From the NCBI GenBank assembly GCA_017654935.2, contig CM065694.1, positions 4,116,111 to 4,180,110 of the forward strand: a DNA stretch of 64,000 nucleotides, read 5' to 3'. The first letter of the stretch is position 1. Each line of letters opens with the position of its first letter. Below the pieces are notes generated by a model. That model saw only the letters and a list, made by a program, of their open reading frames with translations. It was not told where the DNA came from and ran no database searches. This DNA is from Phymorhynchus buccinoides (taxonomy: Eukaryota > Mollusca > Gastropoda > Neogastropoda > Raphitomidae). Positions 13,667 to 25,567 of the stretch are shown here, in pieces. The translations under genes were made by a program, and so were the position numbers.

Positions 13667-14228
13667 CGTCTGCCATTAAGAGCAAATCAACCACTTGTAT
13701 TTCTTACAATCATACGAGCCAGAACCCGGGCACAAATATAAATTTATTAGATGAAAAGGGGCCGGGAAAGTTGCTCATCTCCCATACCCTAGAGAAGTGG
13801 GCTAAAGGCAAATTTTCTACTTGAAAATTTAACACACTAAAAGTCTCCCCTAGGGACTTAGCCTTTTAACCCATTACCTCGTCACAGTTGCATAATCTTA
13901 TGCAGATTTTGTGAGTAAATAAAATACAAGTGTCAAATAATCCTGAACCCTTTGGTCAGACTGATGAGGGTGGAAGTCTTGTAATTTCATGTAAAACCCT
14001 ACTTCTCTCTGTCTGCCATTTAGAGCAAACTACCACTTGTATTTAATTCAATCATACGAGCCAAAACCCGGGCACAAATATAAATTAATTAGATGAAAAG
14101 GGGCCGGGAAAGTTGCTCACCTCCCATACCCTAGAGAAGTGGGCTAAAGGCAAATTTTCTACTTGAAAATTGTACACACTAAAAGTCTTCCCTAGAGACT
14201 TAGCCTTTTAACCCATTCCCTCGTCACA
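13667..14228. repeat. Direct duplication of ~210 bp
   Basis: Copies at about 13667-13877 and 14020-14228 share more than 90 percent by eye, including CATACGAGCCA, GAAAAGGGGCCGGGAAAG and GACTTAGCCTTTTAACCCAT. They could be short LTRs or a simple duplication; the 140-base spacer has no coding content. Confidence 0.65.
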
Positions 14229-15384
14229 TTGACTTCACCTTAATAAGAATTTATTAAATGAATTTTAGGGTGATGTCAAAAGCTCGCGCGTTCCTCGTTC
14301 CAAACAAAAAACCCAAAACAAAAACAAAAAAGAAAAAGAAAAGAAAAGAATACCCGCTATGTCATTGGTTGTTTGTCAGCACGTGCAAATCGCACCTGTT
14401 CACTCCTTGCCAATTCAAATCGTAAGCTCGCCACTTTTCAGTTCGTCGCAGTGCAGTGCATACAACAGCAGCAATTCTTCCATCCCCCCCTCCCTCAATT
14501 TTCCCTTGTCGGGGCCTTCGGTGACAGGTCGTGAGCAATTATGTATTAGTATTTTGTATTTGTGCTTGCATGTGTAATTTAGGTGTATGTGCGTATGCAG
14601 TCACGGTTAATTAACATTGTGCATATCCGAGTTCCGATACGACCATTTTGTGCCCACCAGTATGCGTTGTATATTATGTGTGCATAGACTATGCAGGTCA
14701 CTGTATTCCGATTGCATTTTTTAAATTACGTTTGTGATTGGTTCATACTATGCGTGCTTGCGTCGATGCGGAAGGGTATGATAATCTATAAGCAAGACTG
14801 TACTTTGGGTCGCGTGTGTGTGTTAGTGTATATATAAAGGTGAAGGTTAATTAATAGAAGCGCCGGTTTTTGTGTGCATTGTTAACAATACTAAAGCCCG
14901 CTGGGGCCAGACAGAAGCAAGCTTCTGTGTTCTTTTAATATATATTTTGTATTTGGCATATTCTCTGCGCGCGCTTTTATTATATTTAATTTTATTGAAG
15001 TTATTGTTAATAAACTTCCTGTCACCCCAGCCTCGTGTTTTGACTTCACCTTAAAGGGCCATCAAGGCCATAGACAACACCTGGACAACACTGAAATCAG
15101 TTCCCAACATGTCCAAAAAGGCGTAATGCAGTGTTAAATCACTTTAAAATGCTATTTAACAGAAAAGATAACACTCAATTTAAAGTAGGAAACCTCTGAC
15201 AGTAGAAGCCAATCCTCTGAAATTTGCAGATCCTCTGACAATTCTGATGCCTGTTGATGGGTGTTCAATATTTGCAGTGTGGGATTCACAGAAGGGATTG
15301 CTCTACCATCTGCCTTTCCCCTTAGCTTACTGTCATCTACTATCTTTCTGCCTTAGTGGTCCATTAATTCTCCTGCTTTTTTGT
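14229..15384. other. Non-coding stretch, no gene seen
   Basis: Unique sequence with short open frames only. A low-complexity A-rich patch lies at 14305-14350. No domain or splice-bordered exon recognised. Confidence 0.5.
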
Positions 15385-15530
15385 TCTAAAAATACTAACA
15401 AAGATTTTCTCCAGCCGAAGACGGATATGCTAGGCCTAACCGGTATTTCTTATCTAGGCGCATAACGGCAGCATGAAGAATCTGCGCTCATATGTCTGTG
15501 AGATCAAAGAAGAAGAAGAAAAAGAAGACG
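15385..15530 (+). mobile_element. SINE-like dispersed repeat, copy 2
   Basis: Plus-orientation fragment of the family at 1267: GGCAGCATGAAGAATCTGCG and a GAAGAAGAAG-type tail ending near 15530. Confidence 0.6.
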
Positions 15531-15633
15531 ACGAATGAAACTCGAGTCGCCCCGGCAAAGACGAGTGACGATGTTTCACCGAAATGCTCCTCAGTCGTGG
15601 TTGCTCTGCATTAAGCAGTCTCCAGCTAAGTGT

Positions 15634-16118
15634 AAAGCCGGCGATAGACTATGTGACTGCCTCATATGACGCAATCACGTCGTGACGTAGGGGAAGACGG
15701 GGTAAAAAGCGCATGGGCGGGTAAGAAGCCCACCCCAATTATCTCATGAAATGAAGCAAATTTCAGTCTCATTTTGCCCATGAGACGAGCGTTAATGTCT
15801 AGCATTCGTCTCATGGGCAAATTTGACTGAAATTTTCTTTATTTCGTGAGATAATTGGGGTGGGCTTCTTACCCGCCCATGCGCTTTTTACCCCGTCTTC
15901 CCCCAGATCAAATTTTGTTTCCCGCACAGAAGACGTCACAAGCCATCGGACTCGATCAGACTCGATCAGTGAAATTTAGAACCCGCCCTATTCGGCCCTG
16001 TCACCTGACTGGGCCCGACTGAGTCAGACTGATCGAGTTAGATGGTATGCAAATGAGGTGAAAAGTCACGACCTGATCGAGTCACATCAGGCAGCCACAT
16101 AGTCTGTCGCCGCCTTAA
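15634..16118. mobile_element. TIR element enclosing a hairpin
   Basis: Outer inverted repeats of about 38 bp share GACTATGTG(A/G)CTGCCT and its complement. The interior holds a near-perfect hairpin (15690-15903) and a segment with repeated ACTCGATCAG motifs. Non-coding; superfamily not determined. Confidence 0.65.
15690..15903. repeat. Near-perfect ~100-bp-arm palindrome
   Basis: Arms beginning GGGGAAGACGGGGTAAAAAG pair with the complement ending at 15903. The loop is only about 10-20 bases. Probably a fold-back MITE nested in the surrounding TIR element. Confidence 0.85.
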
Positions 16119-16261
16119 GAGTGCACCAGAGAGATCTTCTCTGCACTGCCAACTAAATGTCATGGCAAACAGGAAATGTTTTGGTATATCCACCAACTGT
16201 CAGGAAACAGCCTGACAAAGATCTTGTCCCACAGAGTTAAAGAGCTGTTCTGCCTTTTACC

Positions 16262-19200
16262 TAGCATAGCATAGCATAGCATAAATGGCACTATAGGCTA
16301 TTTTGTTTAGCCTTTTGCCCTCATTTGGTTTGGCTTCATTCACTGATGACTGACTGTGTTTTATTCCTTTAAATCTGTATATTAACTGAATACATTTTGT
16401 TTTGGAAAAACTTGTCTATGATATTTTTGAATGAATTTAATGACTTTGCATTAACTGCTTCATCGGGAAGGTTATTCCATGCATTTATTACTCTATTAGT
16501 AAAAAAGTTTTGTGCTAGTCTGGTGTTAGTATCTTTTTTGTACAGCTTAAAGTTATGGCCACGGGTTCTATCACCCTCACAAAGAGTTAGTAGGCTGTTA
16601 GTAGTGGGTATAAATGGTGACATATTTTATAAACTTCAATCATATCACCCCTGAGCCTTCTATAAGGCTAGGTATCCGCAGATAAATAAGTCTTTCCTCA
16701 TAGGTCATATCATTTGTACCAACAATCTTTTTTGTAAACCTCCTCTGAACTCCCTCTAGCATATCAAGTTTTCTCAAATGTGGATACCATACAGGATTTC
16801 CATACTCTAACATAGGTCAGCCTTAAATAAAGGAATCATTATAACTTTTGATTTGTTAGTAATAATGCTAACAAGCAGACCAGACATCCTGTTGGCTTTT
16901 AATACAATATTATTTATGTGAGGTTCGAAAGTCAAGCCCGGGTCCACAAACACCCCAAGATCTTTCTCAACATCTGTAGGTTCCAGCACCCGTTTATCTT
17001 CATTATTTTTCATATAATATGTATGCTTGGGATTATTTTTACCAAGGTGCATAACCTTACACTTTTGACTATTAAATTTCATGAGCCAAGTATCAGCCCA
17101 TGTAACTAAGTTATCAATGCACATTTGAACTCTTTTTCTTGATTCATCATTGTTTTCTACATTATTGTATGCCTTAGTGTCATCAGCAAAGATCTTCATA
17201 TTACAGTCTACACAAGTTGGTAAATCATTTATAAAGTACAGGAATAAAGTGGGACCCAGGACACTACCCTGGGGACCCCACTAGTGACATCTACCTTTTT
17301 AGAACTAAATCCATTTATAGTTACCCATTGTGTGCGCTCGCTCAAAAAATCCCTGATCCACCCCAACAGTCTTATGCCCACCCACCCGAGCTTCAAAATA
17401 AGTTTGGAATGTGAAACAGTATCGAACGCCTTCTGAAAATCAGGTAAACGGCGTCCACTGGCCTACCTTCCTCCAGGGAGCCTATCCAGTCTCCCAAGGT
17501 GACTAACAGCTGTGTGACACAAGATCGTCCCCGGGTAAAACCAAATTGGTCTTTAGATAAAATATCATTCTCAATTAAATGATCACACAGTGCGTCACGG
17601 ATAAAACCTTCAAAAAGTTTACAAACGATGGAGGTAAGGCTCACTGGGCGGTAGTTCCCAGGACTACTCTTATCGCCCTTTTTAAATATTGGTGTAACTT
17701 GAGCTACTTTCCAGCTAGTAGGTAATTTGCCTACTAGTACAGATTTATTAAATAAAAATGTTAGAGGCCACGCCAACTGGCTAGACAACTCCCTGAGGAC
17801 TCTAGGATGTATTTCGTCAGGTCCAGGTGATTTATCTATTTTTAAGGACTGTAGTGCTTTCAGCATTTGCTCCTGACCAATTGTGACTGAGTTAATCACT
17901 GAATTATAACTTGCTTTAAAATTTGGCAAACTATTTGCTGGGTCTGTTATAAAAACACTACCAAAAAACTCATTTAAGACTATTGCCTTATCCATATCTG
18001 TTTCAGTATAAGTCCCATCTTTTTGCCTTAATTTTGAAATTTGTTCTCTAGGTTTAGTCTTGTCAGATACATATTTAAAAAATACTTTAGGATTATTTTT
18101 GGCTTCCTGAGCCAAAAGAGATTCTCTTTCCTTTACATGCTTTCTGGTAGCTTGTCTAACCTGGTTTCGGGCCCTGGCATAGAAGTCCCAATTTTCCTTG
18201 GTCGGGTATTTTTTATAGGTTTTGAACGCTTTCCTTTTCTTTCTTATCTTATCAAGGATAGATGCTGGAAGAGGGTCCTTTCTGCGGGTACCCATTTGGG
18301 ATACCTTAATTTTTGGTATAAATTTGTCACAAGCTTCCACAATTATCCGACTCACAATCTCCCAACACTCATCCACAGTACATTCATCCTTTGCTGGACC
18401 AGTTGACAGATCCCACAAACTCTCTCATGCTGTCATATTTTCCCTTATTGACTAAATATTTAGTAGTAGCAGTAGTAAATCTTTTTTTTTTTACAAAATG
18501 TAAGTTAAAACATAAAACTGAATGATGGCTCTTTCCCAAAGGTGGTAAGTAGTCAATATCTGACACAAGGTTATCTTGGTTTGTTAAAATAAGGTCCAGT
18601 ATATTAGGCTGCTGTAAGACTCTGTGGTGTGTTGGTTCTTTGACTTTCTGGAACAAGTAATTTTGATGGACTGTCTCACTTAGTAGATGAATCATATCCT
18701 CTCTTGCCATTTCATGAGCCCAATCTCTGGATAGTTAAAATGTAAAACAATTTCTTTATCTTTAAAACACTGCATTGATAAGTTGGTTTAATTTGTCATT
18801 TTGTTCCCTTGAACTGTTTGGTGATCTGTACACAAGAACACAAATAAAAGTTTCTTTCTCTGGTGATGTTACCTTGCATACTATGCTTGGGGAGAACAAG
18901 CTCTTGTACTTACCCAGTGAATCTATCTCAAACCCCTCCTTTACAAAAAGACTTACCCCCCTTCCTTCCCTCACAGTAGTACAGTCATAGCCCTTCATAG
19001 CAAAGTCAACAATGTCAGTACCTGGATTCTTGGGTAAAACCTCTGTTACTGCTATTAAGTCAAAATCTTTTTCATCAATTAGAAATTCCAGTTCACTTAA
19101 CTTGTTTATCAAGCTGTCAGAGTTAGTATACATACATTTTATATGGCTTTGGTCATCAGCACCATTTGCCCTTGTAAACATATTTACATTATGTACATTT

Positions 19201-19266
19201 CCACAAGAGTGGTTGATGCATGCTATACATTTGTGTCTCAGATGTCAATCTTCTTCTGCTGATTAA
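16262..19266 (-). mobile_element. Decayed LINE with endonuclease and reverse transcriptase
   Basis: Minus-strand pieces follow the order of a jockey/CR1-type ORF2. About 19181-18762 is the APE-type endonuclease (FDLIAVTEVLPKNPGTD, CVLVYRSPNS). About 18710-17393 covers the linker and reverse transcriptase fingers (PIFKKGDKSSPGNYRPVS, QFGFTRGRSC). About 17199-16807 is the palm with FADD, and 16623-16369 the C-terminus. The frame is broken at several points (near 18750, 17400, 17200 and 16810), so it is a pseudogene. The 3' end is a (GCATA)n tail at 16262-16283. It is related to, but distinct from, the LINE at 8175. Confidence 0.85.
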
Positions 19267-19267
19267 C

Positions 19268-19515
19268 AGAGTAGTAAATGCATTGAATAACCTTCCTGAT
19301 GAAGCAGTTAATGCAAAGTCATTAAATTCGTTCAAATATCATAGACACGTTTTTTCAAAACAAAATGTATTCAGTTAATATACAGATTTAAATGAATAAA
19401 ACACAGATGCCTTAGTAGTAATCAGTGAATGAAACCTAACAAAAATCAAAAACATATCTAGAGGGCAAAAGGCTAAAACAAAATAGCCTATAGTGCCATT
19501 TATGCTATGCTAAAA
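19268..19515 (+). mobile_element. LINE 3' fragment in opposite orientation
   Basis: This is the inverted counterpart of 16262-16510: it contains AATAACCTTCCTGATGAAGC, ATGTATTCAGTTAATATACA and a final TATGCTATGC tail. It abuts the 5' end of the minus-strand LINE, so the pair forms a 250-bp inverted repeat around the whole element. Confidence 0.8.
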
Positions 19516-20887
19516 ATCCACAGGGGGGTGCATGAACTCACTTCCTGGCTCACGGCTTATTACCAAGATGGCTGCCGAGAAAAGCAGAAGTGCTGCTTTT
19601 TTCGCGCGTCTTCCTAGAATCCTAGAAAACCCACCGCAATGATTATCATTTGACTCTTCAGTAAGGTTTGTTGACTTTTAATTAAGGGAAATTTGATTTT
19701 GCTCGAAAGCTCTACTCAAAATCTAATGTATTTTACGCTTGCACCTGTTAAATTTAATTTTATTAGCAGGCCTCAGCAAACACCTTGCAGATTCCTATAT
19801 TGAATAATAATATTGGAAGAAGAAGCAGTTGAAATAATGGTCAGAACTGACTTTGTCAACTATATTGGAAGAAGAACCCTTACTATTCAGTTTGAACATT
19901 TTTGTAGCTGATTAGTGATTTATTGACTGGTATGTTTACCAGCTTCTATCTTGCTTTTTGTTAACACTGCAACTTGTAGTGCAAGTCTGTTTGTTTTTAA
20001 TTCCGACGAAATTAAAGTGCTGAAACAATATAAGTTTTGTTTAGAACCTTCAGGATGAAGGCGGATGATAAACGTAAGAAACCAGTGTAGAGTGTAGACT
20101 ACTGTAGTGACGCATGCTAGCAGAATCTTCAATGCGATCTTGCTCTTCCTTCCATCCTCCCTAAAGGCTAAAATGACCAGTCACACTTGACTATCGATTC
20201 TCTACAGAAGTCGAGAAGAGATCTTCGGATGAACCTAAAACCCAGGTTCCGTGTGCGAAAGCAAGCACAAGATCTTGCGTACACTTTAGCCCTAAAGCCC
20301 ATTCCACTATTCGGTAGGAGTAGGCCAAGTGTGCCAGTGGAATAGATGACATAAGTTCACAGAGCATCCATCCATGATCCTGTGCGTCAATGGCTCCCCC
20401 CCACCTGCATGCGCATCTCGACCCTTCCAACGGAAGTGTCGCCATCTTAGTCAGATTTGTGTGTAAACAGCATCGATCTGGCATTTTTCAAACAGTTACT
20501 GACTAAGATGGCGGTCTCCCATAATATGGCACGCTCCTTGTGGCCGGATATGACGACACGTGGGTACAAGCTATAGCAGTCTAATTTAGACTCCAGAAAT
20601 GCAGACGTTGGGCGTGGAACAGGATCAACATCCCTAAGAAGTAGATCATAAAGCCTGATGACTTATTTTGCACTACCAGGCATGGTAGACGGTAGTAGTA
20701 GACCTCCGTGAATCGCGGAAAATCCGCGAAACAGTTTGAAACAAAATTATTAAAAAATACATTGAAATGGCATGAAAAAGTGAAAAAATTTCACTCATTT
20801 ATTGACTTTTATTGAATTTTCTTCGTCCCCCTGGACCCCCAGCCATTTTCCTTGAAAACCACTTTGCCCCCTCTACCATGCCCGACT
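19516..20887. other. Non-coding stretch, no gene seen
   Basis: Unique sequence with a few AAGATGGC-type start contexts (near 19568 and 20503) followed only by short frames. No domain recognised. Confidence 0.45.
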
Positions 20888-21020
20888 ACTAAGTACTACT
20901 AGTACTACTGATACTACTACTAGTGCTACTACTAAGTACTAGTACTAGTTACTACTAGTGCTACTACTACTACTACTAAGTACTGCTTCTACAACTACTA
21001 GTGCCTGCTTACTACTATAG
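20888..21020. repeat. Degenerate (CTA)n microsatellite
   Basis: Imperfect CTA/TAC repeats with interspersed AGT; related short runs recur at 21346-21410 and 22128-22170. Confidence 0.85.
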
Positions 21021-21413
21021 TCTTAAAGGCACGGTCGGACTATAAAAGAGGTGAGGCGCTGAGCGCGCGCCGCATTTGAATCACAGTTCGCCCTTCTTTG
21101 TTCCCTGTTGCGTGAGCCACCGAGAGGCAGAGCTTTTCTGGCGAGAACAACCTGATTCCTTGGATGGATGGATGGAAGTTCAGTTTAACGTCGCGTATCG
21201 GCTTTCGCCATGTACGACGGGCTGAACAAACCAACCAGGATATAAACAAAAATTTATGTTCCTGAATCACTGTCTTAGCCAAAAGGCCGAGAAGCGATCA
21301 GAATTTGAACATAATTTGATTCCTTGGATCGGTTGTTTTCCCTTTAAGTACTGCTACTAGTGTTACTACTACTAGTACTACTATAGTCTTATGTACTGCT
21401 ACTAGTGCATGTT

Positions 21414-21628
21414 GCAGCCAAAAAAGTCGCTCAGTCAAATAAATCGCCCGGCTACTATGAGAGTGTGTATTTGCGACATTTTGCGACATTGAGCATGAAC
21501 CACAAATTTCACTTTTTTCTGTTAGGTAAATGGTTCAAGTACAGAAAAAGTGAAATTTCTGGTTGTCACAAATACACACTCTCATAGTAGCTGGGCGATT
21601 TATTTGACTGAGCGACTTTTTTGACTGC
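21414..21628. mobile_element. Fold-back MITE (hairpin)
   Basis: Arms share AAAAAAGTCGCTCAGTCAAA and CTACTATGAGAGTGTGTATT with their complements on the right side. Loop about 50 bases, itself partly complementary. Non-coding. Confidence 0.8.
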
Positions 21629-21839
21629 GACAGTGCAGACCTGTTTACCTTTATGATTTTGCCGTAATTTTTAAAAAACAAGTGAAATTACGAGAATTAC
21701 AGCGATGAAACACCCCCCCGAAAAAACCCTCCACCACTACAGTTGCGTTGGCAAGCGATGCTTTTGAAACAATGCTGTGAAAAGTCATTCCGGTTCCCAG
21801 CATGCAACGCGCGTCAATTTCTTTTCATTCTGTTTCAAG

Positions 21840-21948
21840 ATGGCGTCAAAGCGACCGCGTGGTGAGAGTTCTAGGTCAAATGATCCAAAATCTGATGGAA
21901 AGACACCAAAGAAAAGGCCAATACATGGTTTAAAAAGTGTTTTTAAAG
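21840..21948 (+). other. Candidate short coding start, uncertain
   Basis: An ATG in a good context (CAAGATGGCG) opens a lysine/arginine-rich frame, MASKRPRGE, followed by possible donors at 21862 (GTGAGA) and 21949. Both leave phase 1, which does not match the phase-0 start of the exon at 22664, so I do not join them. It could be the start of a transposon ORF or a chance match. Confidence 0.2.
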
Positions 21949-22455
21949 GTCTCCCAGTGAACTATTGCTTGCATATAATTGTGTAATTACAAATAGGTTT
22001 CTTGTTAATCAGATTTTGTGAAGAAAAGGAATCGTCCGCACGTTGGATTAGTTTTTTTTTTCAAAATTACTATTTTTTGTTTTAGAAATTACAAAATTGT
22101 AAAACGGGTGTAAAATTTAGGTCTGCTAGTGCTACTACTACTATTACTTATACTACCAAGTAAGTGCTACTACGAGTGCGTTAACACAGGGGTGGTGGGG
22201 TGGGGGTGGGGGTGGGAGGTTGTTGGAGATTTCATTTAATATTTGGACTCGGAGACCATCGACACAAGTGCTGATACTCTTGGTCTGCACAGCTTCCTGG
22301 GGCATACAGAGCTTGGAGTTACGAAAAATATGTTTTTATGCAATTTGCGTGACTCCCTCGTCTCTCTCTGCTCCAAGCTGAGCCCAATTCTATGATATAT
22401 GCAACGCCTCTTCTTTTGTTGTTTGTTTTCCTTCCCACTTCCTCCCTTCCTGTTA

Positions 22456-22622
22456 CAGTGTAACACCTGAAGACCTTCAGAAATCATCCAAAATGAGGTC
22501 TTATAAGGGAGGTAATTTTAATACGTACAAAGAAGGGCAATGTCTCAGAGAACTCAGAAGTAGGTCTTATGTGGGTGGGAGGGAGTCTTATAATGGGAGG
22601 TCTTAGAAGGGAGGTTCCACTG
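22456..22622. mobile_element. Pogo-like MITE, family A copy 3 (decayed)
   Basis: The right end is AGGGAGGTTCCACTG followed by TA. The left end is reduced to TACAGTG. It ends only about 40 bases upstream of the first recognised exon of the membrane protein gene. Confidence 0.75.
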
Positions 22623-22663
22623 TACTAATAATCCCTCGTTTCCTGTCGGATGTTCCCATTCAG

Positions 22664-23016
22664 GCACATGTGACGCACAAACCGCAAGAGACACAGCTGA
22701 CATCCATGGCTGGGATGTACCGTCACTACCCAGACCCAGCAGATGCCGATTCCAGCGACAGCAGCTATGAGGAAGATGCCCGCAGTACCCATGATGGGCA
22801 TGGTCACCGACAGAGAGGCATGCATGGTCCCGTGACCGGTGGAGCCCACCTTCGGGCGCCTCACTCCCAGAGTTCTGAGGAAGCTAAGGAGGAGGAGGAG
22901 CAAGCGGGTGGGGGTAAAAAGGGCCGGAAAGACCCTGGGCCGTTCAGATACAACAAGCGTGTGTTCGTAACAGCCCTACCATGCCTTCTGCTGGTGCTGG
23001 CCATGACGGGAGAAAT
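22664..23016 (+). CDS. Multi-pass membrane protein gene, first recognised exon
   Basis: Acceptor TTCCCATTCAG precedes 22664. The first ATG in the frame is at 22706 (context CATCCATGG), with another at 22715; an upstream coding exon cannot be excluded because the frame is open from the acceptor. The exon encodes a hydrophilic tail of about 90 residues, acidic and serine-rich (ADSSDSSYEEDA), then a basic stretch (KKGRKDPGPFRYNKR), then the first hydrophobic segment (VFVTALPCLLLVLAMTG). The donor that fits the next exon is AT|GTGTGAG at 23017 (phase 2). The tail is probably cytosolic because positive charges precede the first membrane segment. Family not recognised. Confidence 0.75.
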
Positions 23017-23022
23017 GTGTGA

Positions 23023-23050
23023 GTGGGGGGGGGGGGGGGGGGGGGGGGGG
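23023..23050. repeat. Poly-G tract in intron, right after donor
   Basis: About 28 G bases start within five bases of the donor. G-runs near donors can act as splicing elements, but at this length it is more likely a simple homopolymer expansion. Confidence 0.85.
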
Positions 23051-23068
23051 AGGAAGAAGTGTAAAGGG

Positions 23069-23350
23069 GGCAGTGGCTTCAGGATATTGGATGGTCAACA
23101 CTGTTATTAACAGTATACTTAAGTTAAGTCATTATTAACTCATTCGCATCGCAACTATTTTGAATTATTAAAAAAACTCACAAATCACTCGTCATACACA
23201 TAATCTTCTTTGATTTCTCCTTTTGTTTATAAGTATGTTTTGCTTATGTGTATGGCTGGAGTGATTTGTGAAAGAGTTAATAATGACTTAACTTAAGTAT
23301 ACTGTTAATAACAGTGTTGACCATCCAGTATCCTGAAGCCACTGCCCCCT
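23069..23350. repeat. Intronic palindrome with ~80-bp arms
   Basis: Left arm 23069-23149 and right arm 23271-23350 are inverted and nearly identical (for example AACACTGTTATTAACAG). The copied segment includes intron sequence and the TTAACTC end of a MITE, so this is a local inverted duplication rather than a plain MITE. Confidence 0.85.
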
Positions 23351-23676
23351 TTCCACTTTCAAAACATACATAAACAAGAGAAACAGGAGAAACCAAAGAA
23401 GATTACAGGTTTTTACTAAAGGTTTAGACATCTATATGGAAGTGGTAGATTAGACTTTTTTTTATATAAAGACTATATAGAAAAACTACTCCGGTTGGTT
23501 TCCCACAGCAAATCACTACAAAAGCAAATTGGAGGCAAAAATGTGGTCAAAGGGAGCAAAGCGAGTTTATAAGTGACCAAGGTATGGTGTGCACACAGAT
23601 GTACTTGAAGCAAATGCATCAAATTGACAGCTATCTATTAATTCCGGACATGGCCGGAACGACTTGAATGAGTTAA
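23135..23676. mobile_element. TTAA-flanked MITE, family D copy 1 (rearranged)
   Basis: Starts TTAACTCATTCGCATCGCAA and ends GAATGAGTTAA. About 330 bases of its interior match the copy at 32270-32628 (for example CTATCTATTAATTCC). The TTAA borders suggest a piggyBac-type MITE. The left half contains the inverted duplication noted separately. Confidence 0.75.
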
Positions 23677-24195
23677 CATGCTTGTAGTTGTATGCTGCAA
23701 ATCAATGCATGTGATAGAGAATGTTTTTCATTGTCAAAAAGTGTCATGTTTGTGTGTCACACGATGGTGAGCAGTGAAACGCAATTCTATGCGCTTGCAT
23801 ATTAGGAAGAGACAGAGACAACTGAGGGTTAACACTTGTGAAATGTTTGATACAATATTCACTGATTTTTTTATAGTTATATGATAGTAGCCAATGGCTA
23901 CCAGTCTAGTAGTTTTGGCCAGCCCTGGTTATGGAATTATCTTACATTTTGTGGGAAAAAAGGATACATTTTCACAGTGGCCATGTATACTATTGCTAGT
24001 ATTAGTATTTTTTTAAGTAGTATGATGTACCATTCATTTTATTCTTTGAGGAAAGTTTGTGTGAGTGATTCATGATAATTGAAATAGAAGCGTGATAATG
24101 ATGGATGGAATACATGTCAAACTCAAAGTCTGTAAATAAAAATTGATTTTTCATATTGTAAATTTGGGTCTGGTGGTCGTTGTGACACTCGACAG
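23677..24195. other. Intron, no feature seen
   Basis: AT-rich intronic sequence; the open frame at 23881-24075 has no splice borders fitting the gene. Confidence 0.5.
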
Positions 24196-24270
24196 GCTGA
24201 TGCTGGCGGTCAGTCTGGGGGCCCTGGCCATCACACTGATGTCACACATGGGGCAAGAGGCCAACAGAAA
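24196..24270 (+). CDS. Multi-pass membrane protein gene, exon 2 of the chain
   Basis: 75 nt between acceptor CTCGACAG and donor AAA|GTGAGT. Starts and ends in phase 2. Encodes a hydrophobic segment (LAVSLGALAITLM) and a polar end SHMGQEANRK. Joined to the preceding exon it lies very close to the first hydrophobic segment, so either the two form a tight hairpin or a small exon between 23.0 and 24.2 kb has been missed. Confidence 0.65.
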
Positions 24271-24397
24271 GTGAGTGGGCTCATAATAATTTAAATATAA
24301 CTCAATCGAGTCAATGCATGAAATTCTTAAAGGGATATTCATAGCCCTTTTTTATGCTAGCTTGTTGTACACGAGGCATGATAGTTGATACTGATGT

Positions 24398-24690
24398 ATG
24401 TGTGTGTGTTGGTGCCTGCGCGCGGCCGTGCGTGTGTGTGTGTGTGTTGGTGTGTGTGTCAGTGTGTGTGTGTGTGTGTGTTGGTGCCTGCGCGTGGCAG
24501 TGCGTGTGTGTGTTGGTGTGTCAGTGTGTGTATGTGTGTGTGTGTGTGTGTTGGTGCCTGCGCGCGGCCGTGCGTGTGTGTGTGACAGTGTGTGTGTCAG
24601 TGTGTGTGTTGGTATGCGTGTCAGTGTGTGTGTTGGTGTGTGTGTGTGTCAGTGTTGGTGTGTGTGTGTGGAGGGAGGGGGTGCGTTGTG
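24398..24690. repeat. Imperfect GT-rich minisatellite
   Basis: Three copies of a GTTGGTGCCTGCGCG(C/T)GGC(C/A) motif embedded in GT repeats, then GTGTGTCAGT-type repeats. Intronic. Confidence 0.8.
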
Positions 24691-24734
24691 TACTCGTGTA
24701 GTTTTTGTATGTGTTTTGTTTTGTTTATTTTAAA

Positions 24735-24810
24735 TTATATATTTATTGTAAACGCCTAGGGCATTCATTTGATTAGGCGTATAAATGTTCATAATAATAA
24801 TAATAATACT
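24735..24810 (+). mobile_element. Retroposon 3' tail
   Basis: Short segment AACGCCTAGGGCATTCATTT then AGGCGTATAAATGTTCATAA and an (AAT)n tail, the style of a non-LTR or SINE 3' end. No body is recognisable. Confidence 0.5.
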
Positions 24811-25354
24811 GATAATGTTAAAAGTCAAGTAAAGTCAATTGAACTTGATTTGAAAAATATATGCAAATGAAATTTATTTCATGTATATGTAACGGTAGTA
24901 ACAGAGTAACATTTTAAGATTAGAGACGGAGAGAGGGGGGTTGGGTAGAAGTCGGATGAGAGGGTTTCATTTGGTGGAGAGGGGGTACTATAGCTAAAAG
25001 ATCTGATCATTTGGTCTTCTTCCTTTTACCTACAGATTTACTGGCGTAATTGTCTTTTCCATCTATTCACTTCTTTGTTTAGGTGCTTTTTGAAGTTATT
25101 CTTTGAAATTTATTTCTAGATTGTTCAGAGCTATTTGTTCATTTATTTTCTTTCATTTACAATTACAGTAATTATTTTGACCATTCATTCACTCGCTCAC
25201 CCACTAGCTCACTCACTCATTCATTCATTCTCTGTCTCCATTTCTGAATGATTTTTGTTTTCCAAAGTGAATGGATAATTATAAATGCTCAATATATTTT
25301 TGAAAATCATTGTTTAAATTTGGATATTATAAATAACTAGATAAACCCGTGCTC
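24811..25354. other. Intron, no feature seen
   Basis: AT-rich with a degenerate CTCA/CATT run near 25185-25230. No repeat shared elsewhere in the window. Confidence 0.5.
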
Positions 25355-25440
25355 CGCACGGCAGCATGAAGCATCTGCGTTCATAATTGATAGGAACCTG
25401 TCTGAGCGATCGAAGAAGAAGAAGAAGAAGAAGAAGAAGA
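25355..25440 (+). mobile_element. SINE-like dispersed repeat, copy 3
   Basis: CGGCAGCATGAAGCATCTGC, CGATCGAAGAAG and a (GAA)n tail, the same 3' end as the copy at 15385. Confidence 0.65.
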
Positions 25441-25567
25441 ACTGGTTAGATGAAAATAATGAAGAAAGAGACCAAAAAATATGTGGTGGTACCGCCTCCC
25501 TTCCGCCCACTCCCCTCTCCTTTAAAAAAGATGACCCCCCCCCCCAAAAAAAAAAAAAAAAAAAAAC

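Noticed and set aside
21840..21948. First exon of the membrane protein gene
   Set aside because: The possible donors leave phase 1 while the exon at 22664 begins in phase 0, and no transcript evidence is available.
23881..24075. Extra exon with hydrophobic residues between the first two exons
   Set aside because: No acceptor/donor pair in a phase matching the neighbours was found, although a missed small exon remains possible.
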